A stretch of DNA of 64,000 bases. It comes from DATLZU01 sp051293835. GTDB taxonomy: Bacteria; Nitrospirota; Nitrospiria; Nitrospirales; Nitrospiraceae. The DNA is taken from positions 68,252-132,251 of the forward strand of contig JBPKMA010000010.1 in the NCBI GenBank assembly GCA_051293835.1, written 5' to 3'. A program made the translations under genes and the position numbers. This document shows, one piece after another, positions 42,001 through 51,006 of this stretch. The notes beneath the pieces were generated by a model. The model worked only from the letters and a program-made list of their open reading frames with translations. It was not told the DNA's origin and made no database searches. Numbering within the stretch: the first letter of the stretch is position 1; every line of letters starts with the position of its first letter.

Positions 42001-42244
42001 TGCATCCGTTCTTCAGGTAGGCGCGATAGGTGTTATTGCTCAGGTATCCTCGCCCGCCGAACATTTGTGTGCCCCGTTCGACGGCCTGTTCGAACGGCAT
42101 GATTTCCAATCCGTGGAGCGGATTGTGGTGGATGAAAGTCCGCATCGGCCAATAGGGCGAGATGACCTCTCCGGCCAGTTGGACGTAGGAGCGTAGCTCC
42201 ATCCGCTGCGCGTCGGTGAATCTATGCGAACCCCGGGTCGTCAT
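38939..42244 (-). CDS. dabA: DabA: carbonic-anhydrase-like subunit of the inorganic carbon transporter
   Basis: DUF2309 protein, 1101 residues, longer than the roughly 830-residue Halothiobacillus DabA. With DabB it couples ion flow to one-way CO2 hydration and bicarbonate accumulation. Zinc and catalytic residues expected by comparison are present: C498 and D500 in VFCIDVRSE, H768 in LFCAHGSTSDNNPYES and C783 in DCGACGG. The H-C spacing of 15 matches the characterised enzyme. ATG 42244 is chosen because it lies five bases after the dabB stop. The longer frame to 42436 would overlap dabB. The last 26 codons overlap the PII gene. Confidence 0.92.
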   Translation of the reverse strand: MTTRGSHRFTDAQRMELRSYVQLAGEVISPYWPMRTFIHHNPLHGLEIMPFEQAVERGTQMFGGRGYLSNNTYRAYLKNGCIGAEDVRAALRPLVSDKQAAFAGRSVSHLDVLAASMIHGVTEPAPQGRRGKDEDDRDTISKLASWLRATSVMQGAPARCSLMRESADALVTRETLSAWCDRTVGSTIAEIINREMTTWCAAFLDEGEASWSMPYRERTFYLAWKTLAQYDAVLRLIGIRHAAKKIRALPDQPEDAILESLTHLKLPKATWEAYLTLHLAALPGWTGYIKWRANQTGFPWQEQYPVDLVNYLAVRLFYERELVERMCRDHLGLPGDYEEIRRFIDQHPHACWLRREWVAGRLSGAEFACVRRLARSRHRHDQAAWEDEGRRQYERRLEQEIQNAPQAAARSLVRLAQALSIDPDAIQSTPPSDIRTVLDWLDGFPPSEHGRYWLEALEARHRCDMLNRLAAAACRSSASAPVPDQDPPSRPLAQVVFCIDVRSEVFRRHLEHRGGYETLGLAGFFGVPLDYQPFNASYAISHCPVLLKPKNRVREVPRSYHGAVAERHQTAARLSKVAHALLHDLKGNVVTPYVMVEALGWFFSLPLFGKSLFPVWYEAASQWVKRLLVPSVATTLTVEKLTREEAEEMVAAEQQAQIRELLRERFGLTGAALSPALLDKIRKKALSQANGPDGEVASVLRLAPEEEEAFYRELREHHRISPRGISERLQRITQTGFTVIEQAYYVEAALRLTGLTSNFARVVLFCAHGSTSDNNPYESALDCGACGGNQGLSNARVIAAMANKPAVRELLQARGIAIPSDTHFFAAQHDTTADTVRFVDLEDVPATHRKDLQRLMEDLEEAGARTALERARALDGPTAPLDPWAARRQAQRRSRDWAEIRPEWGLSRNSLMIIGRRALSQPVDLQGRAFLHSYDHRQDASGKLLETIMTGPLVVAQWINMEHYFSTVDNEVYGSGSKVYHNVVGRIGVMTGVWSDLRIGLPAQTVLSGRLPYHEPMRLLAVIEAPRERITAIINRHPLLKQLFNLGWVALAALDPQDGEFHHYDRAGGWIRRGAHHDRLDVASDEGNQDRRAGRTLEICH

Positions 42245-42249
42245 CCTGA

Positions 42250-43956
42250 TCACCGGCTGGCCATGGTCGTCTCCGACATGCGCCGCCGCAGGCGCGCCGG
42301 AGCTCTGCAGAGGCTCTGAACCGCGTCTTCCACGTAGAGGGCGTGCAGAAATGCGACGTACAGACGGAGGTGGATGGTCTCCATCCAGTCGGGAAGCAGT
42401 CGCAGGCCGTGCGCCCTGCCGTAGAGAATGACCCATACCCCCACAACGAGGACCGCCGAAAGCGCCACGAACACCTCAAACAGCCCCCACGGCCAGGCTG
42501 CCGCCTGGAAGTACGTAGCGGGTTCGTCAGACCTTGGATAGAGGAAGTGGGTGAACGACTCACCGGCCCATAAGTAGGTCAACCCGATGAAGGCCAACGT
42601 GGCGAGCATGGTGGCGGACACTTTCCACGAGGCAACCTCGGTGAGCCGGTAGAGGCTGAAGACAGCTTGCGCCGACGTCACCCAGGCGAAAAAGAGGAAA
42701 ATCACCGCGCCTTGCGCCTCGAAGAGCGGCACATGCACCAGGCCGTGGGCGATGAGCAGGATGACGAGGGGAAGTACCAGCGTGACGGCCAAGCCGGTGG
42801 CCCAGGTCATCAGCGAGAAGCCCGCCGCTTCGCGGACCGGACGGTGGCCCGGCAGCTTGAACTCGATCCGCGCCCGGTGGATGTTCGATCCGGAATTCAG
42901 GAACAGCGTGGCCTTGAACAAGCCGTGGGCGCAAAGGTGGAAGATCGCCAAGGCGAACGCACCCAAGCCGCATTCCATAACCATGTACCCCATTTGTCCC
43001 ATCGTTGAGTAGACGAGCGTGCGTTTGATGCTGGGCTGGGTCAGCATGGTGGCTGCCCCGATCAGAGCGGTCAGGGCCCCGATGATGAACAGGAGATGCA
43101 ATGTCGTCGGGGCCATCCCGTAGAGAGGCGCCAACCGGTTCACCAAAAATCCTCCAGCGTTCACAATGCCGGCATGGAGCATGGCAGAGACCGGCGTTGG
43201 AGCTTCGATCGTACCGGACAACCAGACATGGAACGGGAACTGGGCCGACTTGGTCATCACGGAGACCACAAGCACCAGAGTCGCTACGGTGACGGCGCTG
43301 ATCTCCCAATCGGGAGCAATCCGGAACGTGGGAACCGAGGAAGGTTGTTCCACGAGCCGGAAGAGATCAGGCAGATCAAGGGTGCCGAACGCGGCGTAGA
43401 GCCATACTACTCCAATGAGCAGTGCAGCGTCGCCAATCCCGTGCACGTACAACGTCGTCCGACCCGCCTGCCACGCTGCCGGCCTGGTGTCATCGAAGGA
43501 AAGCAAGGCGCGCAGCAACCACGTCATGGCGTGCCAACAGATAAAGAGCCACAGCAGATTTCCGGTGGTGACCAGGCTGAGCAGGATGAACGTCAAAAGA
43601 CTCAGCAGGGTGAAGAACCTGACGTATCCCGGATCGCTTCGCATGTAACGCCGAGAATACACATGGATCACGAGACTGACGGTGGTGATCAAGATCATCA
43701 TCACAGCGGCCAGCCGATCCACGAGCCACATCGGAGTCGCGAAAGCCAACGGAGCGGGTATCTCGGAGAGACGGAGAACAACCGGTTCCTGATGAACGGT
43801 CTGGTAGAGGGTCAGCACAGCGGCGATGGCGGCGACCGCCAGTGCGCCGATACCGATCTTGGCTGCTCGTTCCCCGAGCCAAGTACCCAGGGCAGTGATC
43901 AGACCGCTGGCGAGAAGCGGCGCTCCGATCGCCAGGAAGGCGAGGGTGAACGTCAT
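42250..43956 (-). CDS. dabB: DabB: NuoL/MrpA-like membrane subunit of the inorganic carbon transporter
   Basis: A 568-residue polytopic protein of the complex I ND5/NuoL (proton-conducting antiporter) family. About 14 hydrophobic segments are visible, with conserved pieces such as YVRFFTLLSLLTFILLSLVT, SAQFPFHVWLSGTIEAPTPV and SAMLHAGIVNAGGFLVNRLA, plus STMGQMGYMVMECGLGAFAL. The lysine/glutamate relay positions typical of the family appear in these segments. Being the direct upstream neighbour of dabA identifies it as DabB rather than a respiratory subunit. It sits in the cytoplasmic membrane and supplies ion-motive energy to DabA. The 211 bases upstream should hold the operon promoter; no gene is seen there. 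Confidence 0.92.
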   Translation of the reverse strand: MTFTLAFLAIGAPLLASGLITALGTWLGERAAKIGIGALAVAAIAAVLTLYQTVHQEPVVLRLSEIPAPLAFATPMWLVDRLAAVMMILITTVSLVIHVYSRRYMRSDPGYVRFFTLLSLLTFILLSLVTTGNLLWLFICWHAMTWLLRALLSFDDTRPAAWQAGRTTLYVHGIGDAALLIGVVWLYAAFGTLDLPDLFRLVEQPSSVPTFRIAPDWEISAVTVATLVLVVSVMTKSAQFPFHVWLSGTIEAPTPVSAMLHAGIVNAGGFLVNRLAPLYGMAPTTLHLLFIIGALTALIGAATMLTQPSIKRTLVYSTMGQMGYMVMECGLGAFALAIFHLCAHGLFKATLFLNSGSNIHRARIEFKLPGHRPVREAAGFSLMTWATGLAVTLVLPLVILLIAHGLVHVPLFEAQGAVIFLFFAWVTSAQAVFSLYRLTEVASWKVSATMLATLAFIGLTYLWAGESFTHFLYPRSDEPATYFQAAAWPWGLFEVFVALSAVLVVGVWVILYGRAHGLRLLPDWMETIHLRLYVAFLHALYVEDAVQSLCRAPARLRRRMSETTMASR

Positions 43957-44167
43957 ATGACCTTTTGCCTCAACGAAGCTTGGCGCCAGGTTGTCAGCAA
44001 GATCAATACCGTTCTGAGAATATCAGCGGGGCGAGATGCAACAGCTTGATGCTCGGTTGAAAAATCACCGCAGTTCAGAGCACGCGGCGACAGGTTCCAA
44101 CGCGTCAGGAGAGATCGGTTGTGCGCCGCCGCACGTCGTGCATAGGCGCACCCCCAGCTGGCGGTCA

Positions 44168-44689
44168 TTATTCCTTCACCACCACGGTCATTGTGATGGG
44201 CTCAAGAGGATTGTCGAACTCGTCGCGCGGGACGGCAACGATCTTGTCCACTACGTCCATCCCTCGAAAGACCTCGCCGAAGACGGTGTAGCGACGGTCC
44301 AGGCCGCTTGCATCCGCCACGCAGATGAAGAATTGCGACCCGCTGTCATTGAAGTCGCGCGTGCTGTTACTCTCGCGTGGCACTTTGGCCATCGAGACCG
44401 CCCCGCGCTTGTGGGGACGGTCGTTCAGTTCCGGGTTGAGCCAATAGCCTGGCCCCCCGGTGCCGTGCAGCTTGCGATCCGCTTCCTTGCTCAGCGGATC
44501 TCCCCCTTGAATGATGAATCCGGGAACGACGCGATGGAAGGTCGTGCCGTTATAGAAGCCGAGCTTCGCCAGATTGATGAAGTTCTCCACGTGTCTAGGC
44601 GCTTCTTCGGGATAGAAGCGGATCGTGATCTCTCCGAATTTCGTGATGATCGTCGCCCGCGGATTTTTCTTCTCAAACTGGATGGCCAT
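44168..44689 (-). CDS. Peptidyl-prolyl cis-trans isomerase, cyclophilin type
   Basis: A 173-residue cyclophilin without a signal peptide when started at ATG 44689 (MAIQFEKKNPRATI). A GAGG lies before it; a longer frame begins at 44719. Active-site blocks are present: FYNGTTFHRVVPGFIIQGGD (catalytic Arg), GAVSMAKVPRESNSTRDFND (a divergent insert in the usual MA region), SGSQFFICV, and YTVFGEVFRGMDVVDKI. It speeds proline isomerisation during cytoplasmic protein folding. The usual active-site Trp region reads LDRRYTVFGEV, as in bacterial PpiB-like proteins. It is followed downstream by the upstream region of dabB. Confidence 0.9.
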   Translation of the reverse strand: MAIQFEKKNPRATIITKFGEITIRFYPEEAPRHVENFINLAKLGFYNGTTFHRVVPGFIIQGGDPLSKEADRKLHGTGGPGYWLNPELNDRPHKRGAVSMAKVPRESNSTRDFNDSGSQFFICVADASGLDRRYTVFGEVFRGMDVVDKIVAVPRDEFDNPLEPITMTVVVKE

Positions 44690-44752
44690 GCTTCGTGACC
44701 TCGTTCGGCAATCTACCAAGCCGGTGCTGCCGGTGGCAAGGGCGCTGTATTC

Positions 44753-46060
44753 CTACTCGCTCCCGCGCAACCCCTTGCCTGGATCAATCTTTAGCCACAT
44801 CAGCCCTCCCAGAATGGCGATCAGCGCTGCAACGCCCAGCGAGACAGGCCACCCCCATTGCTCGGCCAACCAGGGCGTCAAGGTCGGCGAGAGGCTTCCT
44901 CCGAGGTTGGCGCCGGTGTTCATGAGTCCGGACAGGGTGCCGGCATGGGCTTTGGACAAATCGGCTGTCGATGCCCAGTAGGCTCCCACTGTAAAGTATA
45001 GCCAGCCCGCCCCCAGCGAGAGACACAGGATCGCGATCCACGCGGAATCAACCGTGGCGCCGAGAGCGATCACCGTGCCGGAGAGCAGCATGCCCGTCAT
45101 TCCCACGGCACTCCGGCCCTTCCTCACGCCGTAGGCGGCTGCCAGCCGGTCGGTTACCCACCCGCCGAGCGGGCAGAACACCAGAATGGCCAGAAACGGA
45201 GCAGATGCGAAGACTGCGCCCCGCAACTCGCCAAACCCGCGCACGTTCACCAAGTAGAGATAGAACCACGACATGTACACATAGGCGACATAGCCCAGGC
45301 AACTGTAACTGAGCACGAGCCACCACACGGTCGGCGTGGCGGCGATGGCCTTCCAAGGCGTCTTCCCGGACACGGAGGTCTCACCGCCGGTCCGGCGGGA
45401 CGCCGGGCCCTCCCGCCGTTCGGAACCGGTTGTCTGCGTCTGCCGCGCCGAATGATCCGCGGTGTACCAATACCAGAGGCCAGCGATCAGCAGCCCCAGC
45501 GCAGTCGACCAGTAGAACACCGTCTGCCACCCGAAGTTCACCATGAGCCAGGCGGCAATCGGCGGTGTCAGCGCTGAGCCGACCCCGATGCCGCCGATGG
45601 CGATCCCGATGCCCAATCCCCGTTCCTGCGGATCGAGCCAGTCCGCCACCGCCCGGTTGAAGTTCGGCAAGGCGGCGGCCTCGCCGATACCGAGCAGAAA
45701 CCTGACGAGAGCGAGCGAACCGGCGATTCCGACCAGGTCCACCAGCGGCAGTGTGGCGGCGACCGCGGTCAACGCCGTGAAGAGCGACCACCAGAGCACC
45801 GCCGCGGTTAACACGCGACGTGCGCCCCAGCGATCCCCCAACCACCCTCCGGGAATCTGAAAGAGCGCATAGCCCAGCACGAAGGCGGAGAAGATGCGTC
45901 CCATTTGGCCGTCCGTCAACCCGAACGCTGGCATCATCTGCCTGGCTGTGACGGAAATGTTGACCCGGTCGACGTAGGTGACCACGCTGATGGCGAACAG
46001 CAGGGCAAGGACGGTCCACCGGGCGTGCGGCGAATGAACCGGCGGCGCGGAAAACCTCAC
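44753..46060 (-). CDS. MFS transporter, anion:cation symporter-like
   Basis: A 435-residue protein with 12 predicted membrane helices in two halves. The first half includes DRVNISVTARQMMPAFGLTD, and the MFS loop motif between helices 2 and 3 is GWLGDRWGARRV. The second half has CPLGGWVTDRLAAAYGVRKG. A central hydrophilic loop (about 205-250) is rich in Thr, Ser and Arg. The YVDRVNISV start and overall pattern fit the ACS family, which carries hexuronates, organic acids or phosphate esters; the substrate here is unknown. It is divergent from the AsmA-like gene, with about 150 bases of shared promoter region. Confidence 0.85.
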   Translation of the reverse strand: MRFSAPPVHSPHARWTVLALLFAISVVTYVDRVNISVTARQMMPAFGLTDGQMGRIFSAFVLGYALFQIPGGWLGDRWGARRVLTAAVLWWSLFTALTAVAATLPLVDLVGIAGSLALVRFLLGIGEAAALPNFNRAVADWLDPQERGLGIGIAIGGIGVGSALTPPIAAWLMVNFGWQTVFYWSTALGLLIAGLWYWYTADHSARQTQTTGSERREGPASRRTGGETSVSGKTPWKAIAATPTVWWLVLSYSCLGYVAYVYMSWFYLYLVNVRGFGELRGAVFASAPFLAILVFCPLGGWVTDRLAAAYGVRKGRSAVGMTGMLLSGTVIALGATVDSAWIAILCLSLGAGWLYFTVGAYWASTADLSKAHAGTLSGLMNTGANLGGSLSPTLTPWLAEQWGWPVSLGVAALIAILGGLMWLKIDPGKGLRGSE

Positions 46061-46209
46061 AGGAACTCCTCTCAGACGGAATGGGTCGGTGTCCGGCGCA
46101 TTATATCCGTTCGGTCGCCGACCGGCGAGAGACGCCGGACACGGCGTTTACGCGACGCGCCGAGGGAGATGGGCCGGGTCGGTGGATTTCCCCCCATCGA
46201 TCCGGTAAG

Positions 46210-49200
46210 ATGGTGCTCAATACGTACTTCCCTGATCCATCAACCGGAGGAGGAGTGAGAGTTCGTTTCGGCGCGCTGTTCCTTGCGCTGCTAGTCCTCG
46301 TGCTGCTCGGCGTGGTTTTCTCCAGCCCCCTGATCGGCCAGGATTATCTCAAAGAGTTTTTTCTCCGGCAGATCGAGCGCAGCATCGGGCGCAAAATCGA
46401 CGTGGGACACGTCAAGCTTGTCGTCTTTCCCAGGGTCCGGCTCGAGATGAGTCAGGTGGTTGTGCATGACCGCGACCCGACCCGTATCCTCCTGACCGCC
46501 CGACGGGTGGATATGGTGCTTCGTCTCGCCCCGTTGCTGCGCCGGCAGGTGGTCGGCAAGCGGTTGTTGATCGAAGACCCGCAAGTGACCCTGCGCCGGG
46601 GTCAGGATGGCCGGTGGAACATCCTCGCTGATGCGGAGGCCCAAAGCGTGCAGGACGAGTCCACCCTGAAGGCGTTGGGGCAGATCCTGCGCGTCCGCGA
46701 GGTGGCTCTGTTGAACGGCACCGTGACAATCCTCGACGATTCCCGTCCGGATGGGCCTCGGCGCCTGCAACTCAACACCGTCGATGCGACGCTCTCAGTT
46801 TCGCCCAGCCGGCCGCACGCCGATGTTCACCTCGCTGCGACACTATCCGGACAAGAGGGCGTGTCGGCGGTGTCCCTGACTGGGGTCGTGGCCGGCGCCG
46901 GCGCGCCGGCCACGTTGGCCGCCGAGGTGCCGATGGACGCCCGGGCGTTTCTCCAGTTCGAAGGTCGGCTCGAGGCGGCCAATCTCCACCTACGCGAGCT
47001 TGCGGACTTCTTCGGCCCGCGGCCGGTTCCGGAAGGTTTGGCCGGGGCGGCCAATTTGCGCGCCGGTTTGCGGATTGTGCCAGGTGTCGCGGGCTACGAC
47101 GTCTTGCTGTCCGACATCAGCGCCAACGTAGATCGCCTCGCCTTGAGTGGCAGGGCCAACCTGTCCGGACTATTCACGTCCCAGCCGACCTTCTCGGTCA
47201 CGTTTTCTTCCGCGGCGATCGACTTGCACGAGTTGCTGTCGCATGTGCCGCCGCAGTGGATCCACACCGACCTGCAGCCGGTCATCGCCGAACGCCAGAT
47301 TGGCGGGATCGTCGAGGTCGTGACCGCGACGTTGACTGGGTCCGTCGCGGCGACGGCGCCTGTCTCCCTCACCGGCGAATTTCGAGTCTGGCAGGGACGC
47401 GCGCTGATCGGCCAGGATCGTGTCCCGGCGCGCGACCTTGCGGCAACGGTGCTGGTCGAAGCCGGGCGGATCCGGGTCCTGGGTTTGACCGGACAATACG
47501 GCGACATCCGGATCTTGCAAGGCAAGGCGATGGTGTCATTTTTGGAAGCCGGGCCCTGGCTCGAGATGGAACTGTCCGGTAGCATGGAGGCAGCTGGGCT
47601 GGTACGTCTGCTGGCCAAGTCCATTCACTCCGACCGCGTATCCGCGCTCTTAGCCGAGGCGCGGGACGTGACTGGAGAGGCTCTGCCGACGTTCCGGTTG
47701 GTCGGCCCGCTCAACCAACCCGGAGGTGTTACTTTCGTTGGGGGAGAGATCATCGCCCGGAACGTCGGACTGACCAGTCCGTCCTTACCGGAGCGCCTCA
47801 GGGATCTTCAGGGGCGACTGGTGCTGTCGGAAACCGGCACGCACCTCGATCAAGTCAGCGGCCGGTTGGGCGAGATGTTCTTCCAGCTTCACGGCACAAT
47901 CACCGGCGGTGCGATCAGCGCCTTCGAAGGATTCGTCGTTCGAGCGCGGAGCGACGCGGCCTTCCTGGCCCGGTTGTTCCCGGCCGACGTCTTTTCCGAT
48001 GGTTCTTTGCAGGGGCCGATCGTTGCCGCCGTGGCGCTGTCCGGGCGTACCGCGACGCCGCAACTGCGCGGCCAGGTGGTGCTCGACGAAGCCAAATGGG
48101 TTCTTCCCGGCCTGGGGGAAAAACCGCCCGGCGCCCCGGCCATGCTGGAATTCGACGGCAACCTGGCGTCCGGCAATACGTTCACCGTGACCAAGCTGGA
48201 ACTGGTCCTACCGTCTCTGCGCCTGGCGACCAAAGGCAAGATCCAACTCGGCAAGCGGTTCGCGCTTGATGTGTCCCTCACGACGGGCACCGTGTTGCTC
48301 TCTAGCCTGCCGGAATGGCTCTCGACGGCGGGAATCGAAGCCGGCAAGCTGGAAGTCGCTCTGGACATCAAAGGATCGAACCCCGACTGGCGCACGTGGC
48401 GGATCAACGGATGGCTGGCTCTGACCAACGGTCTGATGCTGGCCAGGGGATTGGATGGGCATGTGCAGGACCTGTACGTCCGGCTGAAGTTGATCCGCAA
48501 CCACGCAGAGCTCAAACGGTTGGCGTTCCGGATCGGTGACAGCGATCTGGCGATGTCCGGCACGATCAAAAACTGGTCGCATAAGCCGCTCATTACGGCC
48601 AAGATCGAGTCCTCCTACCTGGACATTGATCTGCTGATTCCCAAAGGGGCCCGCTCGCCGATCCGCGACTTTTTGGAAACGCTGGCGGCCACCAGCCGCG
48701 TCAGCGCCACCGCCACCATCGACCGCGGCATCTACAAGAAGCTGCGCTTCGGCGGGCTGTCCTGTCGGATCACGATCGAAGACGGGATTCTGGACGTGGA
48801 CCGGATCGCCGGGCAATCCGACGGTGGACAGGTCGCGGGACGGATCGTGATACGGCTCCCTCGGCTGGCGCCGGCGGAAGCCGAAGCGTCGGTCCGGATC
48901 ATCGGCATGCGGTTCGAGGAATTGCTGCCGCTGCTCGGCACGGAAGAGCAGTGGGTAACCGGGGCGCTTAAACTGACCGGCTCGCTGCGCGGGCACGGCC
49001 GGAACCCACACGGTGTCTTTCCCACACTCGGCGGGAAAGCCACGGTGTTGATCGAAGACGGCCGTATCTTTAAAAACGACAAGCGGGCGATTTGGAAAGT
49101 TCTGAGCATTCTCAATCTGCCTGCGGTGCTGCAGGGCAAAGTCGATTTCGATAAAGAGGGGCTTCCGTTTAATCGACTGTCGGCCACTATTTCCGCGCGT

Positions 49201-49620
49201 AACGGACTGATCGAATCGGAAGACATCATTCTCGACAGCCCGGTCCTGAAAATCACGGCAGCCGGCAACTACGACCTGGCCACCGATCGGCTCAACATGG
49301 TCTGGGCTGTCAGCCCCTTCGGCTCCTATTCGCAATTCCTGAAATCGATTCCGCTGTTCGGACGGCTGCTGGCGGGCGAACGGAAAGGCATTGCCACGGC
49401 CCTCTTCCAAGTGAAAGGCTCCATCGAAGACCCGGAGGTGACCTACCTGCCGCTGAAATCCTTCGCTACCGGCCTGACCGGTCTGGCGCAGTTGGCCTTC
49501 GACGTGCTCAAGAACACGCTCACGTTGCCGGTGGATCTCGTCAGCCCCGATGAGAAACCTGCGGACGCCTCAGAAAAAGCGCCACTGTCTGAGGTACCGC
49601 CGGCCCCTGTGTCGCCTTGA
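46210..49620 (+). CDS. AsmA-like protein, inner-membrane-anchored, bridge-like
   Basis: 1136 residues from ATG 46210. A GTG at 46255 directly after a GGAGGAG tract is the alternative start. One N-terminal membrane helix (FGALFLALLVLVLLGVVFSS) is followed by the AsmA N-terminal signature (FLRQIERSIGRKIDVGHVKL) and a very long repetitive beta-rich region. The C-terminal AsmA_2-like part has GGKATVLIEDGRIFKNDKRA, LPFNRLSATISARNGLIESE and LDSPVLKITAAGNYDLATDR. Such proteins are periplasmic, hydrophobic-groove proteins linked to phospholipid movement to the outer membrane. A Pro-rich tail closes it. The presence suits a diderm cell. The long intact frame argues for good assembly quality here. Confidence 0.85.
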   Translation: MVLNTYFPDPSTGGGVRVRFGALFLALLVLVLLGVVFSSPLIGQDYLKEFFLRQIERSIGRKIDVGHVKLVVFPRVRLEMSQVVVHDRDPTRILLTARRVDMVLRLAPLLRRQVVGKRLLIEDPQVTLRRGQDGRWNILADAEAQSVQDESTLKALGQILRVREVALLNGTVTILDDSRPDGPRRLQLNTVDATLSVSPSRPHADVHLAATLSGQEGVSAVSLTGVVAGAGAPATLAAEVPMDARAFLQFEGRLEAANLHLRELADFFGPRPVPEGLAGAANLRAGLRIVPGVAGYDVLLSDISANVDRLALSGRANLSGLFTSQPTFSVTFSSAAIDLHELLSHVPPQWIHTDLQPVIAERQIGGIVEVVTATLTGSVAATAPVSLTGEFRVWQGRALIGQDRVPARDLAATVLVEAGRIRVLGLTGQYGDIRILQGKAMVSFLEAGPWLEMELSGSMEAAGLVRLLAKSIHSDRVSALLAEARDVTGEALPTFRLVGPLNQPGGVTFVGGEIIARNVGLTSPSLPERLRDLQGRLVLSETGTHLDQVSGRLGEMFFQLHGTITGGAISAFEGFVVRARSDAAFLARLFPADVFSDGSLQGPIVAAVALSGRTATPQLRGQVVLDEAKWVLPGLGEKPPGAPAMLEFDGNLASGNTFTVTKLELVLPSLRLATKGKIQLGKRFALDVSLTTGTVLLSSLPEWLSTAGIEAGKLEVALDIKGSNPDWRTWRINGWLALTNGLMLARGLDGHVQDLYVRLKLIRNHAELKRLAFRIGDSDLAMSGTIKNWSHKPLITAKIESSYLDIDLLIPKGARSPIRDFLETLAATSRVSATATIDRGIYKKLRFGGLSCRITIEDGILDVDRIAGQSDGGQVAGRIVIRLPRLAPAEAEASVRIIGMRFEELLPLLGTEEQWVTGALKLTGSLRGHGRNPHGVFPTLGGKATVLIEDGRIFKNDKRAIWKVLSILNLPAVLQGKVDFDKEGLPFNRLSATISARNGLIESEDIILDSPVLKITAAGNYDLATDRLNMVWAVSPFGSYSQFLKSIPLFGRLLAGERKGIATALFQVKGSIEDPEVTYLPLKSFATGLTGLAQLAFDVLKNTLTLPVDLVSPDEKPADASEKAPLSEVPPAPVSP

Positions 49621-49774
49621 CCCTCCTCGGACCGCGTGATAGCATCCGTTCGGATCGCCTACGAAAAAGCCAGCAGTCCTTGCAGCCAATAGCCGGTCGC
49701 GGGTGGCCGAAGAGTTTGGATTTTTTCGGGGCGTTCGCGACGAGCGATCGGCCAGATTCCAGTCTGAAGCGCAT

Positions 49775-50911
49775 ATGACGACCGCCGACCGCGCAACGCT
49801 GTTCATCGCCGCCAGCGAAACTGACTCGAATCTGTACTACGCCACGCGGTTCATCGCTCCCGATCCCTTTATCTATTTGGAGATTAAGGGGGAGCGGCTG
49901 GTCGTCATGAGCGATTTGGAATTGGACCGCGCCCGCAGCCAAGCACGGGTCGATCGGGTATTGTCCTACTCCGAGTTCGAGCGGCGGGCCAAGGATCAGG
50001 GCGTAACCGAACCCGGTCCGGTGGACATCGTGCATCTGGTTTTGCGGGAGGCGGGCCTCGCGGAGCTGTTGGTGCCCGGCAACTTCCCGTACATCCATGC
50101 CCGCCGTCTGCAGGAACTAGGGTACCGGCTCCACACCAAACGCGAGCCGTTCTTCGAGCAGCGAGTCGTCAAGACGGCTGAGGAGGTGGGCCATATCGAA
50201 GCAACGCAGCGGGCCACGGAGGCGGCGGTTGCGGCGGCGCACCAGGCCCTGCGGAGGGCCTCCGTGCGGAACGGGGTGTTGTGGCTCGATGGCGAGCCAT
50301 TGACTTCTGAGCGTGTCAAAAAGCTGATCAACGTGACGCTCATGGAACAGGATTGCGTTGCTCAACACACTATCGTCGCCGGCGGCGAACAGGCCTGCGA
50401 TCCCCACCACGAAGGCAGCGGCCCGCTGCCGGCTGACCGTAGCATCATCTTTGACGTCTTCCCTCGCTCAGCCACCTCGCGTTATTTCGCCGATATGTCG
50501 AGGACCGTCGTGCGGGGGCGGGCGTCACCCGAGCTGAAAAAACTGTACCAAACGGTGAAAGACGCCCAAGAAGAGGCGATCTCCAAGATCCGGGATGGCG
50601 CCGACGGCGCCAAGATCCATCAAGGCGTCTGCGAGCGATTCGACAAGGCCGGCTACAAGACCGGTTTAGTGAATGGACGCATGCAGGGATACTTTCACGG
50701 AACCGGCCATGGCGTCGGGCTGGATATCCACGAGGCACCGCGCATCAGCCGCACGGGCTCCATTTTGCAGGAGGGCCACGTGGTCACGGTCGAGCCGGGC
50801 CTCTACTATCCGGGACTGGGCGCCGTCCGGATCGAAGATATGGTCCTGGTCACCCGCGACGGCTGCCGCAATCTCACGGACTATCCCAAGACCTTTGAAC
50901 TCAGTGATTGA
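49775..50911 (+). CDS. M24-family metallopeptidase, Xaa-Pro aminopeptidase type
   Basis: A 378-residue protein from ATG 49775; the frame extends to 49703 but family N-termini start near here. The N-terminal creatinase-like domain (1-150) is followed by the pita-bread catalytic domain. The five expected metal ligands can be seen: Asp in IIFDVFPRS, Asp in YFADMSRTV, His in YFHGTGHGVGLDIHE, Glu in VVTVEPGLYYPG and Glu in VRIEDMVLVT. It most likely removes N-terminal residues preceding proline, though some relatives act on other amides. It follows the AsmA-like gene on the same strand by about 150 bases. Confidence 0.88.
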   Translation: MTTADRATLFIAASETDSNLYYATRFIAPDPFIYLEIKGERLVVMSDLELDRARSQARVDRVLSYSEFERRAKDQGVTEPGPVDIVHLVLREAGLAELLVPGNFPYIHARRLQELGYRLHTKREPFFEQRVVKTAEEVGHIEATQRATEAAVAAAHQALRRASVRNGVLWLDGEPLTSERVKKLINVTLMEQDCVAQHTIVAGGEQACDPHHEGSGPLPADRSIIFDVFPRSATSRYFADMSRTVVRGRASPELKKLYQTVKDAQEEAISKIRDGADGAKIHQGVCERFDKAGYKTGLVNGRMQGYFHGTGHGVGLDIHEAPRISRTGSILQEGHVVTVEPGLYYPGLGAVRIEDMVLVTRDGCRNLTDYPKTFELSD

Positions 50912-51006
50912 GCAAGGAGGCGATAGGTGATTGTGTCTTCTGATCCGAACCGATTGCCTCGCTACTCTGTCACTTAGGTGGCGGAGGTCGCTCCTCACTC
51001 TTCCGC

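Noticed and set aside
42245..42436. 64-codon N-terminal extension of DabA
   Set aside because: Would overlap the end of dabB; DabA homology starts at MTTRGSHRFTDAQR, right behind the dabB stop.
48208..49410. 400-residue minus-strand frame
   Set aside because: Shadow of the AsmA-like gene; rich in Arg, Gln and Pro with no domain.
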